The notes: generated by a model from the sequence alone, not told the origin. Positions 20,612 to 29,913 are shown, counted from the stretch's first letter. The stretch is DNA of 64,000 nucleotides from Anaerostipes sp. 992a (GCF_001940245.1 NZ_MJIG01000004.1:372001-436000), one strand, 5' to 3'. A program made the numbers and translations.

Positions 20612-21616
20612 TTACTTTCCTAATTGTTCTTTAATCTTATCGTTAATTCCCTGCTGCATAAAGGATACGCACTGTTCCACTGCAACTTTTACCTCTTTTG
20701 CCTTAGAATTACCATGCATCTTGACTACCAGTCCATTCAATCCGAGAAGCGGAGCTCCACCATACTCGGAAGCATCAAACTGCTTCAATGTTTCCTTCAA
20801 TGCCGGTTTTACCAACAACGCTCCCACCTTACTTCTGGTAGAGGACATCATTCCTTCTTTGATTGCTTTGATCAACGCTCCAGAAAGCCCCTCTGCCAGT
20901 TTTAAGATTACATTTCCGACAAATGCTTCACAAAGAACTACATCCGTCTCTCCATAGAAAATATCTCTTGGTTCAATATTTCCTGCAAAATGAATCGTAT
21001 CCAGTTCTTTTAATTTCGGATATGTTTCTTTTACCAAAGCATTCCCTTTGGCTTCCTCTGCACCAATATTAACGAGGGATACTTTTGGCTTTTCCACCCC
21101 GACTACATGTTCCATATATAAGGATCCCATCTGAGCAAACTGTACCAGGTGCTCCGGTCTTGCATCTACATTGGCACCACAGTCGATCAGCAGAGAAACT
21201 CCTTTTAGCGTTGGAATTAATGTGGCCAGCGGAGCCCGCTTGATTCCTCGTATCTTACCGGCGATAACCTGTCCGCCTACCAGTACTGCTCCTGTACTTC
21301 CAGCAGAAATCACTGCATCTGCAGTGCCTTCCTTTACCATCTTCATAGCCATCACTAAAGAAGAATCCTTTTTTGCACGAATGGCCTCTACCGGCGCTTC
21401 CTCGCAGGAAATTACCTGGGCAGCATGTACTACCTCTACCTGTTCCCGATTATAACTCATTTCCTCTAAAACTGCTTTTATGGCATCGTCATTTCCTACT
21501 AAAATGACCTTGATCTCGCTATTTTCCTTTGTCGCAGCGACTGCTCCTTTTACGATTTCTTCCGGAGCATAATCTCCACCCATAGCATCTACGGCAATAC
21601 GAATCTTCTGGCTCAT
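20612..21616 (-). CDS. plsX: Phosphate acyltransferase PlsX
   Basis: Makes acyl-phosphate from acyl-ACP, the first step of phospholipid synthesis in Firmicutes. The N-terminal signature AVDAMGGDYAPEEIVKGA and the AGSTGAVLVGG and LIDCGANVDARPE motifs are present; about 334 residues. I chose the ATG of MSQKIRIAVDAMGGD because GGAGG stands 5 bases ahead; ten extra codons upstream are open but lack a ribosome site. Confidence 0.96.
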   Translation of the reverse strand: MSQKIRIAVDAMGGDYAPEEIVKGAVAATKENSEIKVILVGNDDAIKAVLEEMSYNREQVEVVHAAQVISCEEAPVEAIRAKKDSSLVMAMKMVKEGTADAVISAGSTGAVLVGGQVIAGKIRGIKRAPLATLIPTLKGVSLLIDCGANVDARPEHLVQFAQMGSLYMEHVVGVEKPKVSLVNIGAEEAKGNALVKETYPKLKELDTIHFAGNIEPRDIFYGETDVVLCEAFVGNVILKLAEGLSGALIKAIKEGMMSSTRSKVGALLVKPALKETLKQFDASEYGGAPLLGLNGLVVKMHGNSKAKEVKVAVEQCVSFMQQGINDKIKEQLGK

Positions 21617-21667
21617 AACTTCCTCCATTCTTTTATTCATTCGCACTATATACTGCTTAACTAAATA

Positions 21668-21696
21668 ATTCTAACATAAAAGCCGGAACTTGTAAA
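21668..21696 (-). promoter_or_regulatory. Promoter of plsX-rnc-smc-ftsY
   Basis: TTTACA and TAGAAT, 17 bases apart on the minus strand, about 45 bases before plsX. The -35 box lies in the loop and the spacer covers one arm of the terminator of the preceding kinase gene. Confidence 0.55.
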
Positions 21697-21713
21697 TTCA
21701 AGCATCCAGCTTC
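21679..21713 (-). terminator. Terminator of the pyridoxal/pyridoxamine kinase gene
   Basis: Imperfect stem AAGCTGGATGCTTG/CAAGTTCCGGCTTTT on the minus strand with a short T-rich tail, directly behind the stop codon. Confidence 0.55.
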
Positions 21714-21727
21714 TTTCTTCCTTCTAT

Positions 21728-22579
21728 TTACGGTTTTATAAGCATTCCTAAAAATTTTTCATAGTTTACACCATCCGGTCCGGGGATTCCTTCTTTGGCA
21801 GAATCTTTTATAGCTTCTGATAGAAAGCCTCCTGCTTCCATTATGATATCCTTAAGATGATCCCCCCGAGTGATTCCTCCAGCAACCACAGAGGCAAATA
21901 GATCTCCTGTCCCTGAATAGCTACATCCCAGCTTCTCATATCCTGTCAGCACCTTTTCCTTCGAATTCACCGCCAGATTTCCCATCTTCCTGATTCCATC
22001 TTCCTCATAATGAAGACCAGTAACGATCACAGTCTCTACTCCCTGATCAAGAATCGCATCGGCCATCCTGCCGATTACCGTCAGCTGTTCTTCAAACTCT
22101 TTGATTCCTGTGACTTCTTCATAAGAGGTATCGCTTAACAGACACAGCTCTGTCAGATTTGGGGTAATAATATCGGCACGTCTCACCAGTTCCTTCATCA
22201 ACTGACACAAGCCTGGCGTAAACATCTTATACACTTCCCCATCGTCTCCCATTACCGGGTCCACCAGAAGGAAAGTATCTTCCTTTTGAAAAATATCCAA
22301 AAATGCAAAGATATTCATGATCTGTTGTTCACTAGCTACAAATCCAGTATAAATGCCATCAAATCTGATATTCATCTTCTTCCATTCATCGCAAATATAT
22401 CCCATTCGGTCGGTAAAATCATCACAATAGTAACTTGGATATCCTGTCTGGGCACTCAACACAGCAGTTGGCAAAGGGCATGGCTGCACTCCCATTACCG
22501 CCAGGACTGGCAACGCTGCAGTTAAAGAACATCTTCCAAATCCGGACAGGTCATTGATTACGGCAATTTTCTTCGTCAT
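21728..22579 (-). CDS. Pyridoxamine/pyridoxal kinase (PdxY-like, ribokinase fold)
   Basis: PfkB/ribokinase-superfamily kinase that phosphorylates vitamin B6 vitamers. Visible: IAVINDLSGFGRCSLTAALP at the N-terminus, LLVDPVMGDDGEVY (metal/ATP region), TPNLTE, and the catalytic anion hole CSYSGTGDLFASV. 283 residues, complete. Its own terminator and the rpmF terminator on the other side suggest a monocistronic gene. ThiD-type substrates cannot be excluded, but the SGFGRCS and YPSYYCDDF motifs favour a B6 kinase. Confidence 0.85.
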   Translation of the reverse strand: MTKKIAVINDLSGFGRCSLTAALPVLAVMGVQPCPLPTAVLSAQTGYPSYYCDDFTDRMGYICDEWKKMNIRFDGIYTGFVASEQQIMNIFAFLDIFQKEDTFLLVDPVMGDDGEVYKMFTPGLCQLMKELVRRADIITPNLTELCLLSDTSYEEVTGIKEFEEQLTVIGRMADAILDQGVETVIVTGLHYEEDGIRKMGNLAVNSKEKVLTGYEKLGCSYSGTGDLFASVVAGGITRGDHLKDIIMEAGGFLSEAIKDSAKEGIPGPDGVNYEKFLGMLIKP

Positions 22580-22634
22580 TGCTATTACTCCTTCCTCTCA
22601 TATTTCCAGAACACAATTTCTTTTGATATGTAAA

Positions 22635-22667
22635 AAGAAGCTACTGCATCGACCGCAATAGCTTCTT
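22635..22667 (-). terminator. Terminator of the yceD-rpmF unit
   Basis: Perfect 9-base stem AAGAAGCTA/TAGCTTCTT with inner TTGC/GCAG pairing, followed by TTTTA on the minus strand, 12 bases behind rpmF. Confidence 0.8.
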
Positions 22668-22678
22668 ATCGAATCACA

Positions 22679-22858
22679 TTATTTTACTGTGATGATTTCT
22701 TTTTTGTTGTAAGAACCGCAAGCTTTACATACTCTATGAGGCATCATTAATTCACCACATTTGCTGCATTTTACTAAAGTTGGAGCACTCATCTTCCAGT
22801 TTGCTCTACGTTTATCTCTTCTTCCTTTAGAAGATTTATTCTTTGGACAAATTGACAC
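22679..22858 (-). CDS. rpmF: 50S ribosomal protein L32
   Basis: A 59-residue protein starting at GTG: MSICPKNKSSKGRRDKRRAN at the N-terminus, then a zinc-ribbon CSKCGELMMPHRVCKACG with CxxC pairs, the zinc-binding form of L32. AGGAGGTG stands just upstream and overlaps the stop codon of yceD, so the two are coupled, as in many bacteria. Confidence 0.95.
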   Translation of the reverse strand: MSICPKNKSSKGRRDKRRANWKMSAPTLVKCSKCGELMMPHRVCKACGSYNKKEIITVK

Positions 22859-22861
22859 GGT

Positions 22862-23377
22862 CTACACCTCCTTAAATTTGTTGAAGATATCTTGGATTGC
22901 TGCCATGCGAGGATCTGGCACGGACTGATCACAGTCACATTGTTCTTTATTACGATTCACCCCACATACAGGGCAAATTCCCTTGCACTCCTCGCTGCAA
23001 AGGACTTTCATCGGAATCTTCTGAATAAGCTCTTCATAAATAAGCCCATCCACATCTAAATTGTTTCCTTCAATAAAACTTTCTTGATTCCATTCATCAT
23101 TGGCATCAGATTTATCATATTCCTTCTCAAACTCAATTTTACATTCCCATGGTACATCCTCCAGGCACCGGTCACAGGTAAGGTTCAATGTAAGAATGGT
23201 ACTGCCTTTGACATCCACCTTATTCTTCCCTATATTCTCCGCATGGATGATCACATCCTGCTTGTCCTTTACCGGATATTCATTGCCCATAAAACGGACA
23301 GATGTCAGTTCAAGTGAAATAGAAAAATCCTCTTTTGCTGATGGCGTAGATAAAATTTTCGATAAATTTAACAACAT
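22862..23377 (-). CDS. yceD: YceD/DUF177 family protein (23S rRNA accumulation)
   Basis: DUF177 proteins are linked to 23S rRNA accumulation and ribosome assembly and are almost always found before rpmF, as here. The core TLNLTCDRCLEDVPWE and the C-terminal cysteine cluster CSEECKGICPVCG plus CDC are present, probably metal-binding. I chose MLLNLSKIL (171 residues): AGGAG lies 6 bases upstream; the longer frame adds 39 codons that look non-coding and has no ribosome site. Confidence 0.9.
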   Translation of the reverse strand: MLLNLSKILSTPSAKEDFSISLELTSVRFMGNEYPVKDKQDVIIHAENIGKNKVDVKGSTILTLNLTCDRCLEDVPWECKIEFEKEYDKSDANDEWNQESFIEGNNLDVDGLIYEELIQKIPMKVLCSEECKGICPVCGVNRNKEQCDCDQSVPDPRMAAIQDIFNKFKEV

Positions 23378-23458
23378 AATATCTCCTATTTTTTCATACT
23401 GTCTTATTATAGCGATACAAGTAGGGTTTGTCAAGAAGGTTTTTACGAAACTTTTCAT

Positions 23459-23483
23459 GAGCCAGGGAAAATCTCCCTGGCTC
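23459..23483. terminator. Hairpin behind ackA
   Basis: Perfect 10-base arms GAGCCAGGGA/TCCCTGGCTC around a short loop, between ackA and yceD. There is no long T-run on the minus strand, so it may be a weak terminator or a processing/stability structure. Confidence 0.5.
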
Positions 23484-23515
23484 TTTCCGGTCATAAAATC
23501 GTCTTTGTATGAGAA

Positions 23516-24706
23516 TTATTTTACTAATGCCGCTGTATCTCTTGCGATCATTAATTCTTCATTTGTAGGAACGCAAAGTAATGTTACTTTAGAGTCATCG
23601 GTAGAGATGATCGCATCTTCTCCATGAACATCATTGCGTTCTGGATCGATATAAGCTCCTAAGTATCCTAAGTATTCTGCAATCACTGCACGGCTTTCAT
23701 CATCATTTTCACCAAGTCCTGCTGTAAATGCAATAGCATCTACACCATTCATTGCTGCAGCATATGCTCCGATGTATTTTGCTACACGGTATCTATGCAC
23801 TTCTAAAGCGTGAGCTGCTGTCTCATTACCAGCCTCTGCTGCTGCTTTTACATCACGGAAGTCAGAGGATACGCCGGATAATCCCATGACACCAGATTTT
23901 TTATTCAAAACATCCATCACTTCGGATAAAGATAAGTTTTCTTTCTCTGCGATAAATTCTAAGATTGCTGGGTCTAAATCTCCAGAACGAGTACCCATTA
24001 CCAGACCTTCTAATGGAGTTAACCCCATAGAAGTGTCTACACATTTTCCACCATTCACTGCGGATACAGAGGCACCATTTCCTAAATGACAGATAATCAA
24101 TTTTAAGTCCTCTGGAGCTTTTCCTAACATCTGAGCTGCTTTTCCAGCAACATACTGATGAGAAGTTCCGTGGAATCCATAACGTCTTACGCCATATTTT
24201 TCATAATATTCATGAGGAATTGCATACAAGTAAGCTTTTGGTGGCATTGTCTGATGGAAGGCTGTATCGAATACTGCTACCATTGGAAGACCAGGCATTA
24301 ATTCTTTACATGCGTTGATACCGATCAATGCTGCAGGGTTATGTAATGGCGCAAACACATTACATGCTTCGATTTCTTTGATGACATCATCTGTAATGAC
24401 GCAAGAGGAAGTGAACTTTTCTCCTCCGTGAACAACTCTATGTCCAACAGCGCTGATTTCATCTAAAGATTTTACAACTCCATTTTCTGCATCTGTTAAC
24501 TGATCGATCACTAACTGAATTGCTACTTTATGGTTTGGCATTGCAGGAGTGGATTTGATCTTATCTTTTCCTGCAGGCTGATGAGTAAGTGCTCCATCAA
24601 TTCCGATTCTTTCACATAAACCTTTTGCCAATACATTTTCTGTTTCAGAATCAATTAACTGATATTTTAAAGAGGAACTTCCACAGTTGATTACTAAAAT
24701 ATTCAT
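23516..24706 (-). CDS. ackA: Acetate kinase
   Basis: Converts acetyl phosphate and ADP to acetate and ATP, the energy-yielding end of acetate fermentation. ASKHA-fold motifs: NCGSSSLKYQLI at the N-terminus, VFDTAFHQTMP, HLGNGASVSAV and MGTRSGDLDP. 396 residues, complete. It follows pta by 96 bases, the usual pta-ackA pair. Confidence 0.97.
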   Translation of the reverse strand: MNILVINCGSSSLKYQLIDSETENVLAKGLCERIGIDGALTHQPAGKDKIKSTPAMPNHKVAIQLVIDQLTDAENGVVKSLDEISAVGHRVVHGGEKFTSSCVITDDVIKEIEACNVFAPLHNPAALIGINACKELMPGLPMVAVFDTAFHQTMPPKAYLYAIPHEYYEKYGVRRYGFHGTSHQYVAGKAAQMLGKAPEDLKLIICHLGNGASVSAVNGGKCVDTSMGLTPLEGLVMGTRSGDLDPAILEFIAEKENLSLSEVMDVLNKKSGVMGLSGVSSDFRDVKAAAEAGNETAAHALEVHRYRVAKYIGAYAAAMNGVDAIAFTAGLGENDDESRAVIAEYLGYLGAYIDPERNDVHGEDAIISTDDSKVTLLCVPTNEELMIARDTAALVK

Positions 24707-24802
24707 TTTCTTTCTCCTTCTGATCTGATGTTATTCTTCGATTCCTTTTTTTATTTTGCACTGGACAGGCAGACAAGGACAATCTGCCATTTACATTCAG
24801 AC

Positions 24803-25801
24803 TTAATTATTCTGCTGAGCCTGAACAGCTGTAATTGCAACTACACCTACGATATCATCTGCATTACATCCACGTGATAAGTCATTTACCGGTTTTGCAA
24901 TACCCTGTGTAACAGGACCGTAAGCATCTGCTTTTGCAAGTCTCTGAACTAATTTATATCCGATATTACCAGCATCTAAGTCTGGGAATACTAATACGTT
25001 AGCTTTTCCAGCAACTTCACTTCTTGGAGCTTTGGATGCTGCAACTTCAGGAACGATTGCTGCATCAAGCTGTAATTCACCACAGATTAATGTATCTGGA
25101 TATTCTTTTTTCGCAATCTGTGTTGCTTCCACTACTTTTGTAACATCGTCATGCTTTGCACTTCCTACAGTAGAGTGGGAAAGCATTGCAACACGTGGTT
25201 CTTCGCCTACTAATACACGGAATGTTTCTGCTGAACTTCCTGCGATCGCAGCTAACTGTTCAGAATTTGGATTCTGGTTCAGACCGCAGTCAGCAAAGAT
25301 AAATGTTCCGTTAGCACCCATATCGCAATCTGGAACTACCATTAAGAAGAATGCAGATACGATCTTGGTTCCAGGAGCTGTCTTTACAACCTGAAGAGCA
25401 GCACGTAAAACGTTAGCAGAAGAGTTTACTGCACCTGCTACCATTCCGTCTGCATCTCCGATACGTACCATAACTGCACCAAAGAACAGTGGGTTAGATA
25501 ATAAGATTTCTTTTGCATCATCTGGTGTCAGTCCTTTGCTCTTTCTTGCTTCACATAAGGATTCTATGTATGCAGGCAATCTATCTGTTGTTTCAGGATC
25601 AACGAACTGTGCCTTGCTGATATCCAGACCATCAGCCTTTTTTAAGATTTCTTCTTTTTTACCAACTAAAATTACATCAGCAATTCCTTCTGCAATTACT
25701 GTCTCAGCAGCCTGAAGAGTTCTGATATCACCTGTTTCTGGAAGAACAATTGTCTTCTTGTCCTGTTTTGCACGTTCTTTAATCACATCAATAAAACTCA
25801 T
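24803..25801 (-). CDS. pta: Phosphate acetyltransferase
   Basis: Makes acetyl phosphate from acetyl-CoA and phosphate. This is the short (332-residue) single-domain Pta: VLPETGDIRTLQAAE, RIGDADGMVAGA, FADCGLNQNPN, and PRVAMLSHSTVGSAK. The start MSFIDVIKER has AAGGAG 10 bases upstream; the longer frame's extra 23 codons lie in the 5' leader. Confidence 0.96.
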   Translation of the reverse strand: MSFIDVIKERAKQDKKTIVLPETGDIRTLQAAETVIAEGIADVILVGKKEEILKKADGLDISKAQFVDPETTDRLPAYIESLCEARKSKGLTPDDAKEILLSNPLFFGAVMVRIGDADGMVAGAVNSSANVLRAALQVVKTAPGTKIVSAFFLMVVPDCDMGANGTFIFADCGLNQNPNSEQLAAIAGSSAETFRVLVGEEPRVAMLSHSTVGSAKHDDVTKVVEATQIAKKEYPDTLICGELQLDAAIVPEVAASKAPRSEVAGKANVLVFPDLDAGNIGYKLVQRLAKADAYGPVTQGIAKPVNDLSRGCNADDIVGVVAITAVQAQQNN

Positions 25802-25878
25802 TTGTGTTGTACTCCTTTCAAATGTGTATATTTTCATCTCAATCTCAATACAAACGATAATACAAGTCACTATTAATA

Positions 25879-25907
25879 ATATTACTCGTTTTTTCTTTCA
25901 ATATCAA
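25879..25907 (-). promoter_or_regulatory. Promoter of pta-ackA
   Basis: TTGATA and TAATAT, 17 bases apart on the minus strand, about 78 bases before the pta start. The -10 is a moderate match. Confidence 0.45.
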
Positions 25908-25966
25908 TACTCTATTTTATAGTTTTTTTCTATCAATTCAATTATTTATTTTTCTCAAATTTCGTG

Positions 25967-25972
25967 TATAAT
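25967..25972 (+). promoter_or_regulatory. -10 box of tmcAL
   Basis: A perfect TATAAT about 34 bases ahead of the tmcAL start in an AT-rich stretch; no convincing -35 at 16-18 bases. Confidence 0.4.
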
Positions 25973-26005
25973 AAATGAAACAATTTGAACTAAAGGAGGC
26001 GTTTT

Positions 26006-27214
26006 ATGACCACGGCGGCCATCATATGTGAATATAATCCATTCCACAATGGACATCTTTATCAAGTACAGAAAATCAAAGAGGAATTGCATGCAGATTT
26101 TATCATCGGAATCATGAGTGGTAACTTTGTACAGCGGGGAATCCCTGCTTTTTATGATAAGTTTTCTCGCGCAAAAACGGCATTAGAATGCGGTTTAGAC
26201 CTTATTATCGAGCTTCCTGTCCGCTATGCAACCTCTAGTGCCGAATATTTTGCATCAGGAGCTGTTTATCTGCTTGATTCTCTTAATTTTATTGATTTTC
26301 TCGTGTTTGGTACAGAAGACAACAACCTTGCACTTTTAGAGCAGTATGCCACTCTTTTCCTGGAAGAACCAGAGGATTTTAAGATTCTCCTAAAAAATCA
26401 TCTAAGATCGGGCCTTTCCTACCCTGCCGCAAGGCAAGTGGCAGCTTCTAATTTTCTCAGCAGTAATGACACGAAATTGCTGGAAAAGCCAAACAATATT
26501 CTGGCAATCGAATATTTAAAAGCGTTAAAAAAATATCATTCTGACATTCGTCCTTATGGTATTTTACGGAGAGATTCCGGCTATCATCATTACCAGATTG
26601 ACAGCACCATTTCCTCCGCCACCAGTATCCGCGCACATATGCAGGAAAACGGATTTGACTCCCTCGTCTGCCACGCCGTACCTCCATCCACCAGGACCAT
26701 CTTAGAAACAGAATATGGAAAATCCTTTCCTGTTTCTCTGGATGACTTTTCTGATATGATCTTCTATCGGCTGATGATGGAAAAGGAGCCAGAACACTAT
26801 CTGGATTATCATCCAGAGATGATGGATCGCATTCTGCGTTATCTTCCAGAATCTTCCTCCGTTGAGCATCTGATCGCTCTGGTAAAAAGTAAGAACTTCA
26901 CTTATGGAAGAATTGCTCGCTATCTTCTCCATTTGTTACTTAATATAAATAACGTATCCATCGAAGCTTCTCCTTCCTATATTAAGGTTCTGGGCTTTCG
27001 GAAATCCTCTTCCTTCTATTTTAAGGAGTTACGCTGTCATTCATCATTACCGGTCATTCAAAAAACCTCTCATTACCGCAGTATTTTAAATGCAGCCGAT
27101 CAGCTTCTATTTGAGGAAGACTTGCATGCTGCTTCTATTTATAATTATGCAGTACGAAAAAGATATGGTATCTTGCTGCCAGACGATGAAAAACGTCCAC
27201 TACTCATCGTCTAA
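26006..27214 (+). CDS. tmcAL: tRNA(Met) cytidine acetate ligase TmcAL
   Basis: Activates acetate with ATP and acetylates C34 of elongator tRNA(Met) (Bacillus YlbM). The nucleotidyltransferase motif CEYNPFHNGHLYQ near residue 8 and SGNFVQRG, then PNNILAIEYLKAL and a C-terminal helical tRNA-binding part. 402 residues. AAGGAGG lies 7 bases before the ATG. Confidence 0.93.
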   Translation: MTTAAIICEYNPFHNGHLYQVQKIKEELHADFIIGIMSGNFVQRGIPAFYDKFSRAKTALECGLDLIIELPVRYATSSAEYFASGAVYLLDSLNFIDFLVFGTEDNNLALLEQYATLFLEEPEDFKILLKNHLRSGLSYPAARQVAASNFLSSNDTKLLEKPNNILAIEYLKALKKYHSDIRPYGILRRDSGYHHYQIDSTISSATSIRAHMQENGFDSLVCHAVPPSTRTILETEYGKSFPVSLDDFSDMIFYRLMMEKEPEHYLDYHPEMMDRILRYLPESSSVEHLIALVKSKNFTYGRIARYLLHLLLNINNVSIEASPSYIKVLGFRKSSSFYFKELRCHSSLPVIQKTSHYRSILNAADQLLFEEDLHAASIYNYAVRKRYGILLPDDEKRPLLIV

Positions 27215-27267
27215 TTTTCGTATCTGGCGCATAATATATAGGAAGAAAGACAGCAGGAGAAATTCCA

Positions 27268-28119
27268 ATGAAGCAGATCATCGCAGCAACATTCTTATGC
27301 TTACTGATCCTTTTCCCTCAATTGTGTGTAGAAGGAGCCAAACAGGGGCTGATATTGTGGGGGCTCACCTTAGTTCCCACACTTCTGCCCTTTTTTATCG
27401 CCACCCGTTATATTCTTCAGTGGAACATCCATCCCCGGCTTCTTTTTCCTTACCTGCTTTTCATCGGCTATTTTTGCGGTTATCCTACTGGAGCATCCGT
27501 AATCGACCAGCTTTTTTCCGTTAATACTTTCACAAAAAAACAGGCTGAATTGCTTGTCTGCTTATGTAATCATACAAGCCCTGCTTTCCTGATCAGCTTC
27601 GTCTATTACACCTATTTTACACGCCACCTTTCTCTGATTTCTTTCTTATTTCCAATCTACTTTTCTGCCATTCTGTGGTCTATCATCTTTTGTTTTTTTT
27701 TCCATCGTCCTCCTTTCTTTTTTTCTGATTCCTGTATGAAAAAAAGTACAATTCCTTCAAAAAATTTAGAATCCATATTTATAGATTCTGTCTATACAAT
27801 TGTAAAAATCGGCTGCTTTATGGTAATTTTTTCCATTTTAATCAACTGTTCTCTATCCTTTTTCGGCTCCGTTTCTCCTCTCTGTTCCATTTCCTCCTGC
27901 TTTCTTGAAATCACTTCCGGACTCCATTTTCTTTCTTCTTTCCCAATCTCCTTTCATACAAAAAAAGCCCTTATGGAAGCGCTCTGTTCCTTTGGCGGAT
28001 GCTGCAGCATCGCTCAAGTTCAAGGCGTCCTCCATAAAGAGCTGTCCACGATTCCTTTTATTCTATTTAAAATATGTACCGGAATGACTACTTTTCTTCT
28101 TTGTTATCTGGCTGGATAA
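27268..28119 (+). CDS. YlbJ-like sporulation/nucleoside-recognition membrane protein
   Basis: A 283-residue integral membrane protein with about seven hydrophobic segments. GYFCGYPTGA near residue 72 is the hallmark of the YlbJ/SpoIIIAE-like 'Gate' family, and YlbJ is needed for spore formation in Bacillus. Context agrees: in B. subtilis ylbJ lies close to ylbM (tmcAL), which is directly upstream here. It is shorter than YlbJ (about 400), so it may be a short paralogue. Its last 32 bases overlap the convergent gene. Confidence 0.65.
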   Translation: MKQIIAATFLCLLILFPQLCVEGAKQGLILWGLTLVPTLLPFFIATRYILQWNIHPRLLFPYLLFIGYFCGYPTGASVIDQLFSVNTFTKKQAELLVCLCNHTSPAFLISFVYYTYFTRHLSLISFLFPIYFSAILWSIIFCFFFHRPPFFFSDSCMKKSTIPSKNLESIFIDSVYTIVKIGCFMVIFSILINCSLSFFGSVSPLCSISSCFLEITSGLHFLSSFPISFHTKKALMEALCSFGGCCSIAQVQGVLHKELSTIPFILFKICTGMTTFLLCYLAG

Positions 28120-28720
28120 AATCCTCAATGGTTCGTTTTTTTGGTTCCTTTGGACCATTGATCACAGTATCGATCTGTGATAAGATCTCACTTTTATTAG
28201 CATGAATATCCTCGATCTCACCTTCCAGTCCATCTAACAGCTGGGTGTAGATAGAAGTCTGTGCATCCTTTAATGAAACCATATAGGATTCCAATCCTTC
28301 CATCATATCACGAGTGTATTCCATTGCGCCCAAACGAATCTCTCTGGAATCTTCCTTTGCCTTATGGAGCATCTCATCGGAACGCTGCTTTGCTTTTTCT
28401 TCGATATCATTTCCTCTCTTGGTCGCAAGCTTTACAATCTCATGCTCTTCCACCATCTCACTGGCTTCTTTGATGGCATTCTGTACAATACGATCTGCCT
28501 TTGCCTGGGCTTCTTCTAAGATGGATTCTTTCTTTAATACAATGTTTCGGCTTCGTTCCAGCTCTGCAGGAACCAATCTGCGTAAATCCTCCAACATGGT
28601 AACGATAATATCCTTTTCTAGAACCACCTTTCCAGGATTTAATCTGGATAGTTTTCCATCATCAATAAATTCCTCAATCTCATCGATCATCTCTTGAATA
28701 TATTTCTCTTTATTACTCAT
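28088..28720 (-). CDS. Coiled-coil protein of unknown function downstream of coaD
   Basis: A 210-residue, highly charged protein. About residues 50-150 are helical with heptad-like Ala/Glu/Lys pattern resembling the stalk of ATP synthase subunit b and DivIVA/SepIVA coiled coils (ILEEAQAKADRIVQNAIKEA). No membrane segment or signal. It starts within the end of coaD with an 8-base overlap, so it is co-translated. The coaD association suggests a conserved clostridial gene, perhaps a DivIVA-like cell-pole scaffold; function unknown. Confidence 0.7.
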   Translation of the reverse strand: MSNKEKYIQEMIDEIEEFIDDGKLSRLNPGKVVLEKDIIVTMLEDLRRLVPAELERSRNIVLKKESILEEAQAKADRIVQNAIKEASEMVEEHEIVKLATKRGNDIEEKAKQRSDEMLHKAKEDSREIRLGAMEYTRDMMEGLESYMVSLKDAQTSIYTQLLDGLEGEIEDIHANKSEILSQIDTVINGPKEPKKRTIEDFIQPDNKEEK

Positions 28721-29198
28721 GGCTTGTCTCCTTTTCTTTTAATTTCTGTACGACATATTCTGGTACATAGCTGCCAATCTCCTGATGAAACATAAACAAT
28801 TCTTTCACTGCAGATGAGCTGATATAAGAATATCTTGGATCTGTAGCAAAGAACAGCGTATCAATCTCTTTGTCAATGTCGTGATTGATCTGTGCCATCT
28901 GCAGTTCATATTCAAAATCCGTATTGCTTCTAAGTCCGCGAATCAAAACAGATGCTCCCTGTTCTCTGGCAAATTCTACCACCAGACCGGAAAAAGCTTT
29001 CACCTCCACATTGGGAATCTGACTGGTCACTTCCTGTACGATCTTCACCCGTTCTTCCAGAGTAAACATAGGCTTTTTGCTCTGATTGATCAAAATTCCC
29101 ACTACAACTTTATCAAACACTGCCGCAGAACGTCTGATCACATCCAAATGTCCATTGGTAATCGGATCAAAACTTCCCGGATAAATTCCTATCTTCAT
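28713..29198 (-). CDS. coaD: Pantetheine-phosphate adenylyltransferase
   Basis: Fourth step of coenzyme A synthesis. The HIGH-type motif is YPGSFDPITNGHLDVI at the start, and ISSSAVKELF is the C-terminal ISSTxxR-like motif. 161 residues from the ATG of MKIGIYPGS, normal size. The start overlaps the end of rsmD by 4 bases; rsmD-coaD is a widely conserved pair. Confidence 0.96.
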   Translation of the reverse strand: MKIGIYPGSFDPITNGHLDVIRRSAAVFDKVVVGILINQSKKPMFTLEERVKIVQEVTSQIPNVEVKAFSGLVVEFAREQGASVLIRGLRSNTDFEYELQMAQINHDIDKEIDTLFFATDPRYSYISSSAVKELFMFHQEIGSYVPEYVVQKLKEKETSHE

Positions 29199-29764
29199 TC
29201 TTCTTCCTCCATAACCTTCCATATAAACGTATGCATATTGGTTTTATATTTCTTCGTCTTATATACCTCCAGATCTGTTCCGTCAAGATAGTCAAAGGAA
29301 GTCTGAAGATCAGATTCTACAATGATCACCGTATGCTCATCATATAAATCTGTATGCATCAGTTCTAATAAAACCTGCTTCTCCAAATCCTTTCCGTAAG
29401 GCGGATCCATAAAGATATAGTCAAACGGTTCCTTCCTTCCAGAAAGCATTCTAATGGCAGAAACCGCATCCTGACATATCACCTGTGCCCTATCACTTAG
29501 CTTGGTATGCTCTAGATTCTCCCTGATACAGGCAGCCGCCTTCTTATTCTTTTCTACAAAAACTGCTTTACTTGCACCGCGACTTAATGCCTCGATGCCA
29601 ATCCCGCCGCTTCCACCAAATAAATCCAGAAAACAGGATCCTCCAATATGAGAAGAAATCATGTTAAATAACGTCTCCTTGATCCTGTCCTGTGTCGGTC
29701 TTGTATTCATTCCTTCTAAAGTCTTCAGCCTTAAGCTTCTGGCTGTTCCCGAAATTACTCTCAT
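29195..29764 (-). CDS. rsmD: 16S rRNA (guanine966-N2)-methyltransferase RsmD
   Basis: SAM-dependent methyltransferase acting on the 30S head. The SAM-binding FLDLFGGSGGIGIEALSRGA and the catalytic DPPYGK are present, with the N-terminal MRVISGTARSLRLKT of the family. I used this ATG (189 residues); 29 further upstream codons are open but do not match the family. Confidence 0.94.
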   Translation of the reverse strand: MRVISGTARSLRLKTLEGMNTRPTQDRIKETLFNMISSHIGGSCFLDLFGGSGGIGIEALSRGASKAVFVEKNKKAAACIRENLEHTKLSDRAQVICQDAVSAIRMLSGRKEPFDYIFMDPPYGKDLEKQVLLELMHTDLYDEHTVIIVESDLQTSFDYLDGTDLEVYKTKKYKTNMHTFIWKVMEEEE

Positions 29765-29855
29765 GCTAATATTCGTCCTTATCTTATTTTTTACATACTC
29801 TATTGTATAATAATCAGACTGGTAGTTCAACCAAATCTTCAAAATCCACAAACAA

Positions 29856-29913
29856 AGGAGGAGTTATTGCGAAAAAGAAACTTCTAAAAAGATTTTCTTT
29901 GCAACAACTCCTC
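29856..29913. terminator. Bidirectional terminator between SASP and rsmD
   Basis: Long hairpin with GGAGTTATTGC/GCAACAACTCC and AAAGAAA/TTTCTTT pairing, flanked by A-rich and T-rich sequence. Confidence 0.7.
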
